Position numbers and translations under genes: made by a program. The notes under the pieces are model-generated. The model did not search any database and was not told the origin of the DNA. It saw only the letters and a list, made by a program, of their open reading frames with translations. This document shows, in pieces, positions 11,287-18,801 of a stretch of DNA of 64,000 bases; the first letter of the stretch is position 1; every line of letters begins with the position of its first letter. This DNA comes from Rhodococcus ruber NBRC 15591 (GTDB taxonomy: Bacteria; Actinomycetota; Actinomycetes; Mycobacteriales; Mycobacteriaceae). Where the stretch lies: NCBI RefSeq assembly GCF_001894945.1, contig NZ_BCXE01000004.1, forward strand, positions 62,001-126,000. Reading direction: 5' to 3'.

Positions 11287-12417
11287 TCAGAGCAGTTCGA
11301 GAATGGTGGCGTTGGCCATGCCGCCGGCCTCGCACATCGACTGCAGACCGTATCGGATTCCGTTGTCGCGCATGTGATGTGCCAGTCGAGTCATGAGGAT
11401 CGCGCCGGATCCGCCGAGCGGGTGCCCCACGGCTATGGCGCCGCCGACCGGGTTCAGGCGCGCGTCGTCGACGCCGGTCTCGGCCTGCCACGCGAGCGGA
11501 ACCGGTGCGAACGCCTCGTTGATCTCGAAGGCCCCGATGTCGTCGAGCGACAGGCCCGAGCGGTCGAGGGCCTTCTGGGTGGCGGGGATCGGTCCGGTGA
11601 GCATGATGACCGGGTCGTCGGCGGCGACGACGGCGGTGTGGATCCGCGCCATCGGCGTCCACCCCTGGGCGGCCGCGTACTCGCTGGTGGTGACGAGCAG
11701 GGCTCCCGCGCCGTCGGAGATCTGCGAGGAGTTGCCGGCGTGGATCACCCCGTCCTCCTTGAAGACCGTCTTCAGCTTGGCGAGCGATTCGACACTGCCG
11801 CCGCGGCGGATGCCCTCGTCGGCGGTCAGCCCGGCGATCGGCGCGAGCTGCCCGGTGAAGGCTCCGGCGTCGGTCGCGGCGGCGGAACGCTCGTGCGAAC
11901 GCAGCGAGAACTCGTCGAGGAGGGTGCGGGACAGGCCCCACTTCTCGGCCATCATCTCCGCGCCGACGCCCTGGCTGAAGCCGTCGACGCCGAACCGGTC
12001 GAGCACCTCCGTCGGGAAGTGCTCGCCGTTCTTCGCGGCCGTGCCCATCGGCACCCGGCTCATCACCTCGACGCCGCCGGCGATCACCACGTCGTTCTGG
12101 CCGGACAGGACGGTGGCGGCGGCGAACGAGACCGCCTGCTGGCTCGAACCGCAGGCCCGGGTCAGCGTGGTGGCCGGAACCGTCACGGGCCAGCCGGCGG
12201 CGAGCACCGCCGAGCGGGAGACGATGCCGGCCTGCTCGCCGACCTGGCTGACGCAACCCCAGATCACGTCGTCGACGGTGCCCGGATCGAGCCCGACCCG
12301 TTCGGCCAGCGCCGTCAGCACATGTGCCGACAGGTTGACGGGGTGGATCTCGGACAGGGCGCCGCCCCGGCGTCCGACGGGGGTGCGGACGGCATCGACG
12401 ATCACGGCATCGCGCAT
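11287..12417 (-). CDS. Thiolase (acetyl-CoA C-acyltransferase)
   Basis: 376 residues. Nucleophile Cys89 (RACGSS), His332 (GHPLGGSG) and Cys362 (MCEAGG) form the thiolase site; CEAGG in place of CIGGG separates it from the thiolase at 5294. First gene of the unit thiolase, type II hydroxyacyl-CoA dehydrogenase, acyl-CoA ligase on the minus strand. A long hairpin separates it from the upstream MFS gene. It probably releases acetyl-CoA or propionyl-CoA from a 3-ketoacyl-CoA. Confidence 0.9.
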   Translation of the reverse strand: MRDAVIVDAVRTPVGRRGGALSEIHPVNLSAHVLTALAERVGLDPGTVDDVIWGCVSQVGEQAGIVSRSAVLAAGWPVTVPATTLTRACGSSQQAVSFAAATVLSGQNDVVIAGGVEVMSRVPMGTAAKNGEHFPTEVLDRFGVDGFSQGVGAEMMAEKWGLSRTLLDEFSLRSHERSAAATDAGAFTGQLAPIAGLTADEGIRRGGSVESLAKLKTVFKEDGVIHAGNSSQISDGAGALLVTTSEYAAAQGWTPMARIHTAVVAADDPVIMLTGPIPATQKALDRSGLSLDDIGAFEINEAFAPVPLAWQAETGVDDARLNPVGGAIAVGHPLGGSGAILMTRLAHHMRDNGIRYGLQSMCEAGGMANATILELL

Positions 12418-12449
12418 GGGTGGATCCTTTGCAGTAGCGGGAGACGACG

Positions 12450-12500
12450 ACCGGCCGGGTGGTGGCCCTCGATATCGAGTCGATCACGCACCCGGCCGGT
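12450..12500 (-). terminator. Hairpin between MFS gene and thiolase
   Basis: Perfect 12-bp inverted repeat ACCGGCCGGGTG / CACCCGGCCGGT (12450-12461, 12489-12500) just downstream of the minus-strand MFS stop and before the thiolase start. It should limit read-through. Confidence 0.7.
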
Positions 12501-12540
12501 GGGGAAAGGACATTCGGTGGATGGCTCCGTTAGGCGGAAG

Positions 12541-13875
12541 CTATGCCTTCGCGGGGGCCTCCGACCGGATGACGGCGCGGTCGCGTTCCGGGTTCGCGAA
12601 GACCAGGACCAGGATCGCGGCGACGATGCCCAGCGCACCGATGACCTGGAACGCGGTCGCGTAGCCCTCGGCCGCGGTGGCGGCGTTGTCGACGAGCACA
12701 CCGGTGCCGTAGGGGGCGACGAGGCCGCCGACGGCCATGAGCGCGAGGAACACGCCCATCGTGCCGGCGGTCTGCTGCGGCGGGCACAGCTCGGAGATCG
12801 CGGCGTTGATGAGGGGGAAGGCGATCGCCCCGAAGCCGTAGCCGATGGACACGGCCGCGACCGCCAGGGCCGGGGTGCCGATGCTGGGCAGGAACACCAG
12901 GACGGAACCGCAGATCAGGACACCGGCACCGGGAACGATGATCCGCACGACGCGGGAGCGGTAGCCGCGCTGGGCGAGCCGGTCGGTGACCGAACCGGAC
13001 GTGACCATCAGGATCAGGCCGACGATCGACGGCAGGGCGAACATCGAGCCGGCCTGCAGGGCGCTGTAGCCGAGACCCACCTCGAAGTAGGAGGGCAGCC
13101 AGGTCAGCACGACGGTGGTGAGCGCGTAGACGACCATGATCAGGACGACGCAGCTGAGGAACGTGCGGGTGAGGAAGATCTTCTTCCACGGCACCGACGG
13201 CTCGGTGGAGGCGGCGCCGGTCCCCTTCTTCACGGCCGTCGCGGTGAACGGGCCTTCCTTCCAGCCGGTCAGCCACGACGCCATCCACAAGGCACCGAGG
13301 ATCGACAGCGCGATCAGGGCGGCGCGCCAGCCCCACTGGACGGTGATGTAGGCGAGGATCGGAGCGAGGGCGATCTTCGCGACCGACGCCGAGCCGGCGA
13401 GGAACGCGCCGGGCAGGCCGCGCTTGGCCGGGGGATGCCAGGAGTACGCGGCGGTGTGCATGAGCGCGGAGCTGGGGCCCTCGGCCAGGCCGAGCAGCAT
13501 GCGGGTGACGATCAGCATCATCAGGCTCGCCGAGACGACCAGCGGCAGCATGACCACCGACCAGACGGCGCCCAGCGCCAGCAGCGCCCACCGCAGGGTG
13601 AGGTACTTGTTGAGGGGGCCGGCGAGGAAACCGCCGAGCGTGAAGGTCACGAAGAACAAGGATCCGACGAGGCCGATCTGGGAGGAGGACAGTCCCAGCT
13701 CGCGAGCCAGCGGCTGCGCGATGATGCCCAGCACAGCCTTGTCGGCATAGTTGACGACGTACAGGAAGATCACGAGGCCGGTCATGCCCCACGCCTGCTT
13801 GCCGCTGACGAGTGGGGTAGCCCCCTTCGGCGGGGCGCCGTGCGCTGCGTCGTGCGAGATTTCGCCAGTGGTCAC
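12541..13875 (-). CDS. MFS transporter, anion:cation symporter-like
   Basis: 444 residues with about 12 hydrophobic helices. It begins with a polar N-terminus and an opening helix containing YVVNYADKAVLG, the Asp-containing first helix seen in ACS-type carriers of organic acids. A GPLNKYLTLR loop stands in the usual MFS motif A position after helix 2. It presumably imports the carboxylic acid degraded by the surrounding CoA genes. It is divergent from the CoA-transferase operon across a 313-bp gap with motif copy 3. Confidence 0.82.
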   Translation of the reverse strand: MTTGEISHDAAHGAPPKGATPLVSGKQAWGMTGLVIFLYVVNYADKAVLGIIAQPLARELGLSSSQIGLVGSLFFVTFTLGGFLAGPLNKYLTLRWALLALGAVWSVVMLPLVVSASLMMLIVTRMLLGLAEGPSSALMHTAAYSWHPPAKRGLPGAFLAGSASVAKIALAPILAYITVQWGWRAALIALSILGALWMASWLTGWKEGPFTATAVKKGTGAASTEPSVPWKKIFLTRTFLSCVVLIMVVYALTTVVLTWLPSYFEVGLGYSALQAGSMFALPSIVGLILMVTSGSVTDRLAQRGYRSRVVRIIVPGAGVLICGSVLVFLPSIGTPALAVAAVSIGYGFGAIAFPLINAAISELCPPQQTAGTMGVFLALMAVGGLVAPYGTGVLVDNAATAAEGYATAFQVIGALGIVAAILVLVFANPERDRAVIRSEAPAKA

Positions 13876-14188
13876 CGGAGTGTCCCCTTAATGGCTCGAA
13901 GGGATGTGTCGGTCGGACGGTGCGTCGTCGACCGAGAGATGTGCACCGATCAGGCGCTCGGCATCCATTCAACGTGGTGTAGGTCACTGAAGCAATGTCC
14001 GGTCGGTGAATCGACCGATCACCGATACCTATGGACTTCCAGCGGTGCGAACGGGGCCATTGACGGCCGCTAACCGACCTATAGCCGAACGGTGTTGGTC
14101 CTACGGTCCGGCGGTGCTGCATATTTGGCCGTACAACTTCGTCGGCGCGTTCCGGGCTCCGACGTCCGGGCGGATGAGGACAGGCGAC
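13876..14188. other. 313-bp divergent promoter gap
   Basis: No plausible ORF. It separates the MFS gene from the CoA-transferase operon and is AT-richer than its flanks. It contains the dyad at 14003-14025, motif copy 3 (14012-14034) and several TATAG/CTATGG elements (14030-14090) that could be promoter parts. I cannot place a -35/-10 pair with confidence. Confidence 0.6.
14003..14034 (+). promoter_or_regulatory. Operator-like dyad overlapping copy 3 of the 23-bp motif
   Basis: Perfect 7-bp inverted repeat TCGGTGA / TCACCGA (14003-14009, 14019-14025) around a 9-bp spacer. It overlaps the motif CGACCGAT, eight bases, CCTATGG (14012-14034). It lies in the divergent gap about 155 bp before the CoA-transferase start and is the most symmetrical of the three motif sites. 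Confidence 0.5.
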
Positions 14189-15457
14189 ATGAACCCCACT
14201 GCTTCCATCGACGAGCTCCCCTCGTCCACCGCGCCCCTGGCCGGGGTGCGGGTCGTCGAGGTCTCGAGTTTCATCGCGGCTCCCCTGTGCGGCATGACGC
14301 TCGCGCAGCTCGGTGCCGAGGTCGTCCGCGTGGACCCGATCGGCGGGGCCGCCGACTACCATCGGTGGCCCGTCACCGACGACGGCGAATCGATCTACTG
14401 GGCGGGTCTGAACAAGGGCAAGCGTTCCTTCGCCGCCGACTTCCGGGATCCAGAGGCGCACAGTCTGATCCGTGATCTGATCACCGACGCCGGGGTGCTC
14501 GTCACCAACGCGGCCGGGCGGGACTGGCTGGACTACGACAGCCTCGCCGCGATCCGTCCCGACCTGATCCACGTGCAGGTCCTCGGCCGCGCCGACGGCG
14601 GCTCCGCCGTCGACTACACCGTCAACGCCGCCGCCGGCTTCCCGCTCGCCACCGGTCCCGTCGGCCACGACGGCCCGGTCAATCACCTGCTGCCGGCGTG
14701 GGACCTCGCATGCGGTCTCTACGCCGCGCTGTCGGTGGCGTCCGCGGTGCACCGCCGCGAGGTCACCGGCGCGGGCGCCAAGATCGTGCTGCCGCTCGAG
14801 GACGTCGCCCTCGCCACCGCCGGAAACCTCGGCTATCTCGCCGAGGCCCAGCTCGGCGGGCCCGAACGCGACCGCATCGGCAACTCCGTCTACGGCACCT
14901 ACGGGCGCGACTTCACCACGTCCGACGGCGCCTCCTTCATGGTCGTCGCGCTGACCCCGCGGCACTTCCGGGACCTGACCGACCTGACCGGCACGACGAC
15001 CGCGGTGGGCGCGCTCGAATCCGCCCTGGGCGCCGACTTCCGCGACGAGGGCGACCGCTACCGGCACCGCGAGGTGCTCGACGCGTTGTTCGCCGTGTGG
15101 TTCCGCGAGCACACCGCCGCCGAGGTGGCCACCTCCCTCGCGGGCACCTCGATCCTGCACGAGCGGTACCGCACCTTCGCCGAGATCGCGAAAGACCCTC
15201 GCGTGACCGCCAATCCGATGTTCCAGTACGTCGACCAGCCGCGTGTCGGCGGACACCTGGCCCCCAGCCTGCCGATGTCGTTCGACGGTATCCACCCCAC
15301 CCCCCGGCCGGCGCCGGCCAACGGCGACGACACCGCCGCCGTCCTCGCCGAGCACCTGGGCCTGACGCCTCAGGAGATCGATCGCCTCGCCACCGACGGG
15401 ACCATCCGGGTTCCCGCCGGCACCCTCCCCGCCCTCGAGAAGGACCTCGCCGTATGA
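14189..15457 (+). CDS. CaiB/BaiF-type (class III) CoA-transferase
   Basis: 422 residues. The N-terminus LAGVRVVEVSSFIAAPLCG and the early Asp/Arg loop (VVRVDPIGGAADY) are typical of family III transferases, which move CoA between acids through an aspartyl-CoA intermediate. The ATG at 14189 is preceded by GAGGA; an in-frame ATG at 14174 would add five residues. It is coupled to an acyl-CoA dehydrogenase by an ATGA overlap, so the thioester it makes is probably the substrate of that enzyme. The protein is somewhat longer than the usual 400 residues. Confidence 0.88.
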   Translation: MNPTASIDELPSSTAPLAGVRVVEVSSFIAAPLCGMTLAQLGAEVVRVDPIGGAADYHRWPVTDDGESIYWAGLNKGKRSFAADFRDPEAHSLIRDLITDAGVLVTNAAGRDWLDYDSLAAIRPDLIHVQVLGRADGGSAVDYTVNAAAGFPLATGPVGHDGPVNHLLPAWDLACGLYAALSVASAVHRREVTGAGAKIVLPLEDVALATAGNLGYLAEAQLGGPERDRIGNSVYGTYGRDFTTSDGASFMVVALTPRHFRDLTDLTGTTTAVGALESALGADFRDEGDRYRHREVLDALFAVWFREHTAAEVATSLAGTSILHERYRTFAEIAKDPRVTANPMFQYVDQPRVGGHLAPSLPMSFDGIHPTPRPAPANGDDTAAVLAEHLGLTPQEIDRLATDGTIRVPAGTLPALEKDLAV

Positions 15458-16647
15458 CCCGCCTCGCCCAGACCCTCGGCCTGACCGAGTTCCAGACCGA
15501 GATCCTCGCGACCGTCCGGCGGTTCGTCGACCGCGAGATCATCCCGAACGCCCAGGAACTCGAGCATTCGGACACCTACCCGCAGGACATCGTCGATCAG
15601 ATGCGCGAGATGGGCCTGTTCGGGCTGATGATCCCCGAGGAGTACGGCGGACTCGGCGAGTCGCTGCTGACCTACGCGCTGTGCGTCGAGGAGCTCGCCC
15701 GCGGCTGGATGAGCGTGTCCGGTGTGATCAACACCCACTTCATCGTCGCCTACATGCTGCGTCAGCACGGCACCGACGAGCAGAAGAACTACTACCTGCC
15801 GAAGATGGCCACCGGCGAGACGCGCGGTGCCTTCTCGATGTCCGAACCGGAACTGGGCTCGGACGTCGCCGCGATCCGCACGAAGGCCAAGCGCGACGCC
15901 GACGGCGACTACGTGGTCAACGGCCAGAAGATGTGGCTGACCAACGGCGGCAGCTCCACCCTCGTCGCCGCCCTGGTGCGCACCGAGGAAGGTGCCGCCA
16001 AGGCGCACGAGAACCTCACCACGTTCCTCGTCGAGAAGCCCGCCGGCTTCGGCGAGGTCGCCCCGGGCCTGACGATCCCCGGCAAGATCGACAAGATGGG
16101 CTACAAGGGGATCGACACCACCGAACTGATCTTCGACAACTACCGCGCCAAGGCCGCCGACGTTCTCGGCGGCACCCCGGGCAAGGGTTTCTACCAGATG
16201 ATGGACGGGGTCGAGGTCGGCCGCGTCAACGTCTCCGCCCGCGCCTGCGGCGTCGCCGTCCGCGCGTTCGAGCTCGCCGCCCGGTACGCGCAGCAGCGCA
16301 CCACGTTCGGCAAGCCCATCGCCCAGCACCAGGCGATCTCGTTCTCGCTCGCCGAGATGGCCACCAAGGTCGAGGCCGCCCACCTGATGATGGTCAACGC
16401 GGCACGCCTGAAGGACTCCGGCGAACGCAACGACGTCGCTGCCGGCATGGCGAAATACCTCACCAGCGAGTACTGCTCGGAGGTCACCCAGGCCAGCTTC
16501 CGCATCCACGGCGGCTACGGCTACTCCAAGGAGTACGAGATCGAGCGGCTCATGCGCGAGGCACCGTTCCTGCTCATCGGCGAGGGCACCAGCGAGATCC
16601 AGAAGACGATCATCAGCAAGGGCGTCCTGCGCGAATACGCACTGTAG
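15454..16647 (+). CDS. Acyl-CoA dehydrogenase
   Basis: 397 residues. MSEPELGSD in the flavin loop, RTTFGKPI, IHGGYGYSKEY, and GEGTSEIQ with Glu at the MCAD-type catalytic position. The start overlaps the CoA-transferase stop (ATGA). MSEPELGSD, with Leu-Gly in place of the usual Gly-Thr/Ala-Gly, marks a subfamily often paired with class III CoA-transferases. The gene ends inside a tandem repeat that contains its TAG stop. Confidence 0.88.
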   Translation: MTRLAQTLGLTEFQTEILATVRRFVDREIIPNAQELEHSDTYPQDIVDQMREMGLFGLMIPEEYGGLGESLLTYALCVEELARGWMSVSGVINTHFIVAYMLRQHGTDEQKNYYLPKMATGETRGAFSMSEPELGSDVAAIRTKAKRDADGDYVVNGQKMWLTNGGSSTLVAALVRTEEGAAKAHENLTTFLVEKPAGFGEVAPGLTIPGKIDKMGYKGIDTTELIFDNYRAKAADVLGGTPGKGFYQMMDGVEVGRVNVSARACGVAVRAFELAARYAQQRTTFGKPIAQHQAISFSLAEMATKVEAAHLMMVNAARLKDSGERNDVAAGMAKYLTSEYCSEVTQASFRIHGGYGYSKEYEIERLMREAPFLLIGEGTSEIQKTIISKGVLREYAL

Positions 16648-16692
16648 TCCCGATCCAGCTGTAGCCCCGATTCAGCTGCAGTCCCCATCTAC
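16642..16692. repeat. Stop-codon-spanning tandem repeat, 17 bp x 3
   Basis: Units CTGTAGTCCCGATCCAG (16642-16658), CTGTAGCCCCGATTCAG (16659-16675) and a more diverged CTGCAGTCCCCATCTAC (16676-16692). The first TAG is the acyl-CoA dehydrogenase stop; the second TAG falls in another frame; the third copy has lost it. Confidence 0.75.
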
Positions 16693-16714
16693 CCGAGACC
16701 CGAGGAGACCGACC

Positions 16715-17872
16715 GTGCAGCGTACGGTGTTCGACGAAGACCACGAAGCGTTCCGCAAGACCGTCCGCGACTTCATCGCGAAGGAAGTCGCACCCGTCCA
16801 TCACGAGTGGGAAGCCGACGGTCATCCCCCGCGTGACTTCTACCGTCGTCTCGGCGAACTCGGTATCCTCGGTATCCAGGCACCCGAGGAGTACGGCGGC
16901 GGTGGCGAGTCGTCGATCAAGTTCAACGCGGTCGTCGCCGAGGAGGTCGCGGCGGCCGGCGCGTCGTTCGGCTCCTACTCCGTGCACACGAATCTGATCC
17001 TGCCGTACCTGATGGAGTACGGCACGGACGAGCAGAAGCAGCGCTGGCTGCCCGGATTCTGTTCCGGCGATCTGATGTTCGCGATCGCCATGACCGAACC
17101 CGGCACGGGATCGGACCTCGCGAACATCTCGACGACGGCGAAGCTGTCCGAGGACGGCAGCCACTACATCGTCAACGGCGCGAAGACGTTCATCACCGGC
17201 GGTGTGCTCGCCGACCGCATCCTCACGGTGTGCCGCACGGCCCCGTTCGACCCGGAGAATCGGCGGGCCGGGCTGTCGATCCTCGTCGTCGACACCACCA
17301 CCGAGGGGTTCGCCGTCGGCCGCAAGATCGAGAAGATCGGCCTCAAGACCTCCGACACCGCGGAACTGTCGTTCACCGACGTCCGGGTGCCGGTGCAGGA
17401 TCTGCTCGGTGAGGAGGGCAAGGGCTTTTCCTACCTGACGCACAACCTCGCGCAGGAACGTCTGACGATCGCATTCGGCGCATCCGCCACCGCGGCCGCC
17501 GCCCTGCAGCACGCACTCGCATACACCAAGGACCGCAAGGTGTTCGGCAAGCCAGTCGCCGCGTTCCAGAACACCAAGTTCGTGCTCGCCGAATGCTCCA
17601 CCGAGTTGCAGGCCGTGCAGTTGATGGTCGACAACGCCCTCGAGCTGCACGACCGCGGAGAGCTCACCGTGCCGGATGCGGCACGTGCCAAGCTGTTCGG
17701 CACCGAAGCCGCCGGCCGCATCATCGACAAGTGCCTGCAGCTGCACGGCGGATACGGCTACGTCCTCGAATACCCGATCGCGCGGCTCTACGCGGACACC
17801 CGCGTCAGCCGCATCTACGGCGGCACCAGCGAGGTCATGAAGACGATCATCGCCAAGGACCTCGGTCTCTGA
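16715..17872 (+). CDS. Acyl-CoA dehydrogenase, long-chain/isovaleryl type
   Basis: 385 residues from a GTG at 16715 with CGAGGAG upstream. It has MTEPGTGSD, KVFGKPV, LHGGYGYVLEY and YGGTSEVMK. Gly replaces the MCAD-type catalytic Glu in YGGTSE, while LAQERL (Glu about residue 248) matches the alternative catalytic Glu of LCAD and isovaleryl-CoA dehydrogenases, so the enzyme should be active. It closes the plus-strand unit CoA-transferase, ACAD, ACAD. Having two different base positions in one operon suggests two distinct desaturation steps. Confidence 0.88.
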   Translation: MQRTVFDEDHEAFRKTVRDFIAKEVAPVHHEWEADGHPPRDFYRRLGELGILGIQAPEEYGGGGESSIKFNAVVAEEVAAAGASFGSYSVHTNLILPYLMEYGTDEQKQRWLPGFCSGDLMFAIAMTEPGTGSDLANISTTAKLSEDGSHYIVNGAKTFITGGVLADRILTVCRTAPFDPENRRAGLSILVVDTTTEGFAVGRKIEKIGLKTSDTAELSFTDVRVPVQDLLGEEGKGFSYLTHNLAQERLTIAFGASATAAAALQHALAYTKDRKVFGKPVAAFQNTKFVLAECSTELQAVQLMVDNALELHDRGELTVPDAARAKLFGTEAAGRIIDKCLQLHGGYGYVLEYPIARLYADTRVSRIYGGTSEVMKTIIAKDLGL

Positions 17873-17902
17873 CCCCACGCACACAGGATCCGTGCGGTGA
17901 AC

Positions 17903-17938
17903 CGGAATCCGCCCACGTCACGGCGTGGTCGGATTCCG
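17903..17938. terminator. Composite hairpin between convergent operons
   Basis: CGGAATCCG (17903-17911) pairs with CGGATTCCG (17930-17938), and inside it CCACG pairs with CGTGG, leaving a 6-nt loop. It lies between the plus-strand ACAD and the minus-strand TIM-barrel gene. Confidence 0.7.
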
Positions 17939-17970
17939 ATGTTCCGAGCGAATTCTGCTGTGCGGCTCAG

Positions 17971-18801
17971 CTACTCGACGGTCGCGGCGGCCGGGACCCG
18001 GCCCAGTACGGCCCTGGCCGCCGTGATCAGTTGCTCGAGCCAGACGTCCGTGCCGACCGCTCGGCGCAACGGCTCGTTCGGCAACTCGATGCTCACCGGC
18101 AACCCCGCCGGGAGGGCGGACCAGATCGCCGGCAGGTCGATGCCCCCCGACCCCGGCACCAGGCGTTCCTCGCGGGCGTGCCGGATCAGCTCCGCGTGGT
18201 CACGCGGGGCGGGAACCGAGCCGTCGCACATCTGGGCATAGTGCAGCCACTCGCGCGGAATCGCGGCCAGGTCCTCGGGCGACGTGGCCGAACGCGCGAC
18301 GTGCAGCGCGTCGACGAGGACGCTGCGGGCCGGGCCGTCGGCCTGCCCGACGATCTCCACCGCGGTCTTCGCGTCGGGAACCGCGGTCCACGGCATGAAT
18401 TCGAGGCTTGCGACGATGCCGTAGGAGGCGCACAGTTCCGCCAGCCGCGCGTACGAGTCGGTGAGACGGCTACGGTCGCGGTCGTCGCCGCCGACGAGCA
18501 CCGCCTTCGCCCCGAGCCGGGCCCCGGCCTCGAGCAGCGGCACGTACGCCGTCGCGTCGAAATCCGGTCCGATTCGGATGATCTCGAGATCGAACACCTC
18601 GACCGGGGAATCGGCGAGCCGCCGGACGAGTGCGGACAGCGCGGTGTCGTCCTCGTGCAGCGGGTAGGCCGTGGTCCCGGGCGCCGCGGGCAGCAGACGC
18701 AGTCCGATCGTGTCGAAGCCGTGCCGCTCGGCGAGGGCGACGTGCTGCAGCGGCGGTGTGTCGAGGACGGTGAGGGCGGCGAGGCCGAGGGGGGTGCTCA
18801 T
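17971..18801 (-). CDS. TIM-barrel metalloenzyme, sugar phosphate isomerase/dehydroshikimate dehydratase-like
   Basis: 276 residues of the xylose-isomerase-like (AP_endonuc_2) fold. Candidate metal ligands are Glu134 (SLEFMPW), Asp164 and His167 (DALH), His187 and Glu239 (SIELPNE). This spacing recalls the AsbF-type 3-dehydroshikimate dehydratases as well as inosose dehydratases and sugar epimerases. It is the last gene of the minus-strand run, with its start overlapping the flavoprotein stop (ATGA). With a quinate/shikimate dehydrogenase in the same run, dehydration of 3-dehydroshikimate or a related oxo-cyclitol acid is the best guess; isomerase activity remains possible. Confidence 0.65.
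   Translation of the reverse strand: MSTPLGLAALTVLDTPPLQHVALAERHGFDTIGLRLLPAAPGTTAYPLHEDDTALSALVRRLADSPVEVFDLEIIRIGPDFDATAYVPLLEAGARLGAKAVLVGGDDRDRSRLTDSYARLAELCASYGIVASLEFMPWTAVPDAKTAVEIVGQADGPARSVLVDALHVARSATSPEDLAAIPREWLHYAQMCDGSVPAPRDHAELIRHAREERLVPGSGGIDLPAIWSALPAGLPVSIELPNEPLRRAVGTDVWLEQLITAARAVLGRVPAAATVE

Noticed and set aside
10493-12487. A 664-residue thiolase-dehydrogenase fusion
   Set aside because: The long frame reads the thiolase gene out of frame; the dehydrogenase begins at the ATG of 11257 with its own ribosome site.
12530-15355. A 941-codon minus-strand open frame across the MFS and CoA-transferase genes
   Set aside because: Repetitive Arg/Gly/Val composition with no domain; it overlaps two clearly recognisable genes in other frames.
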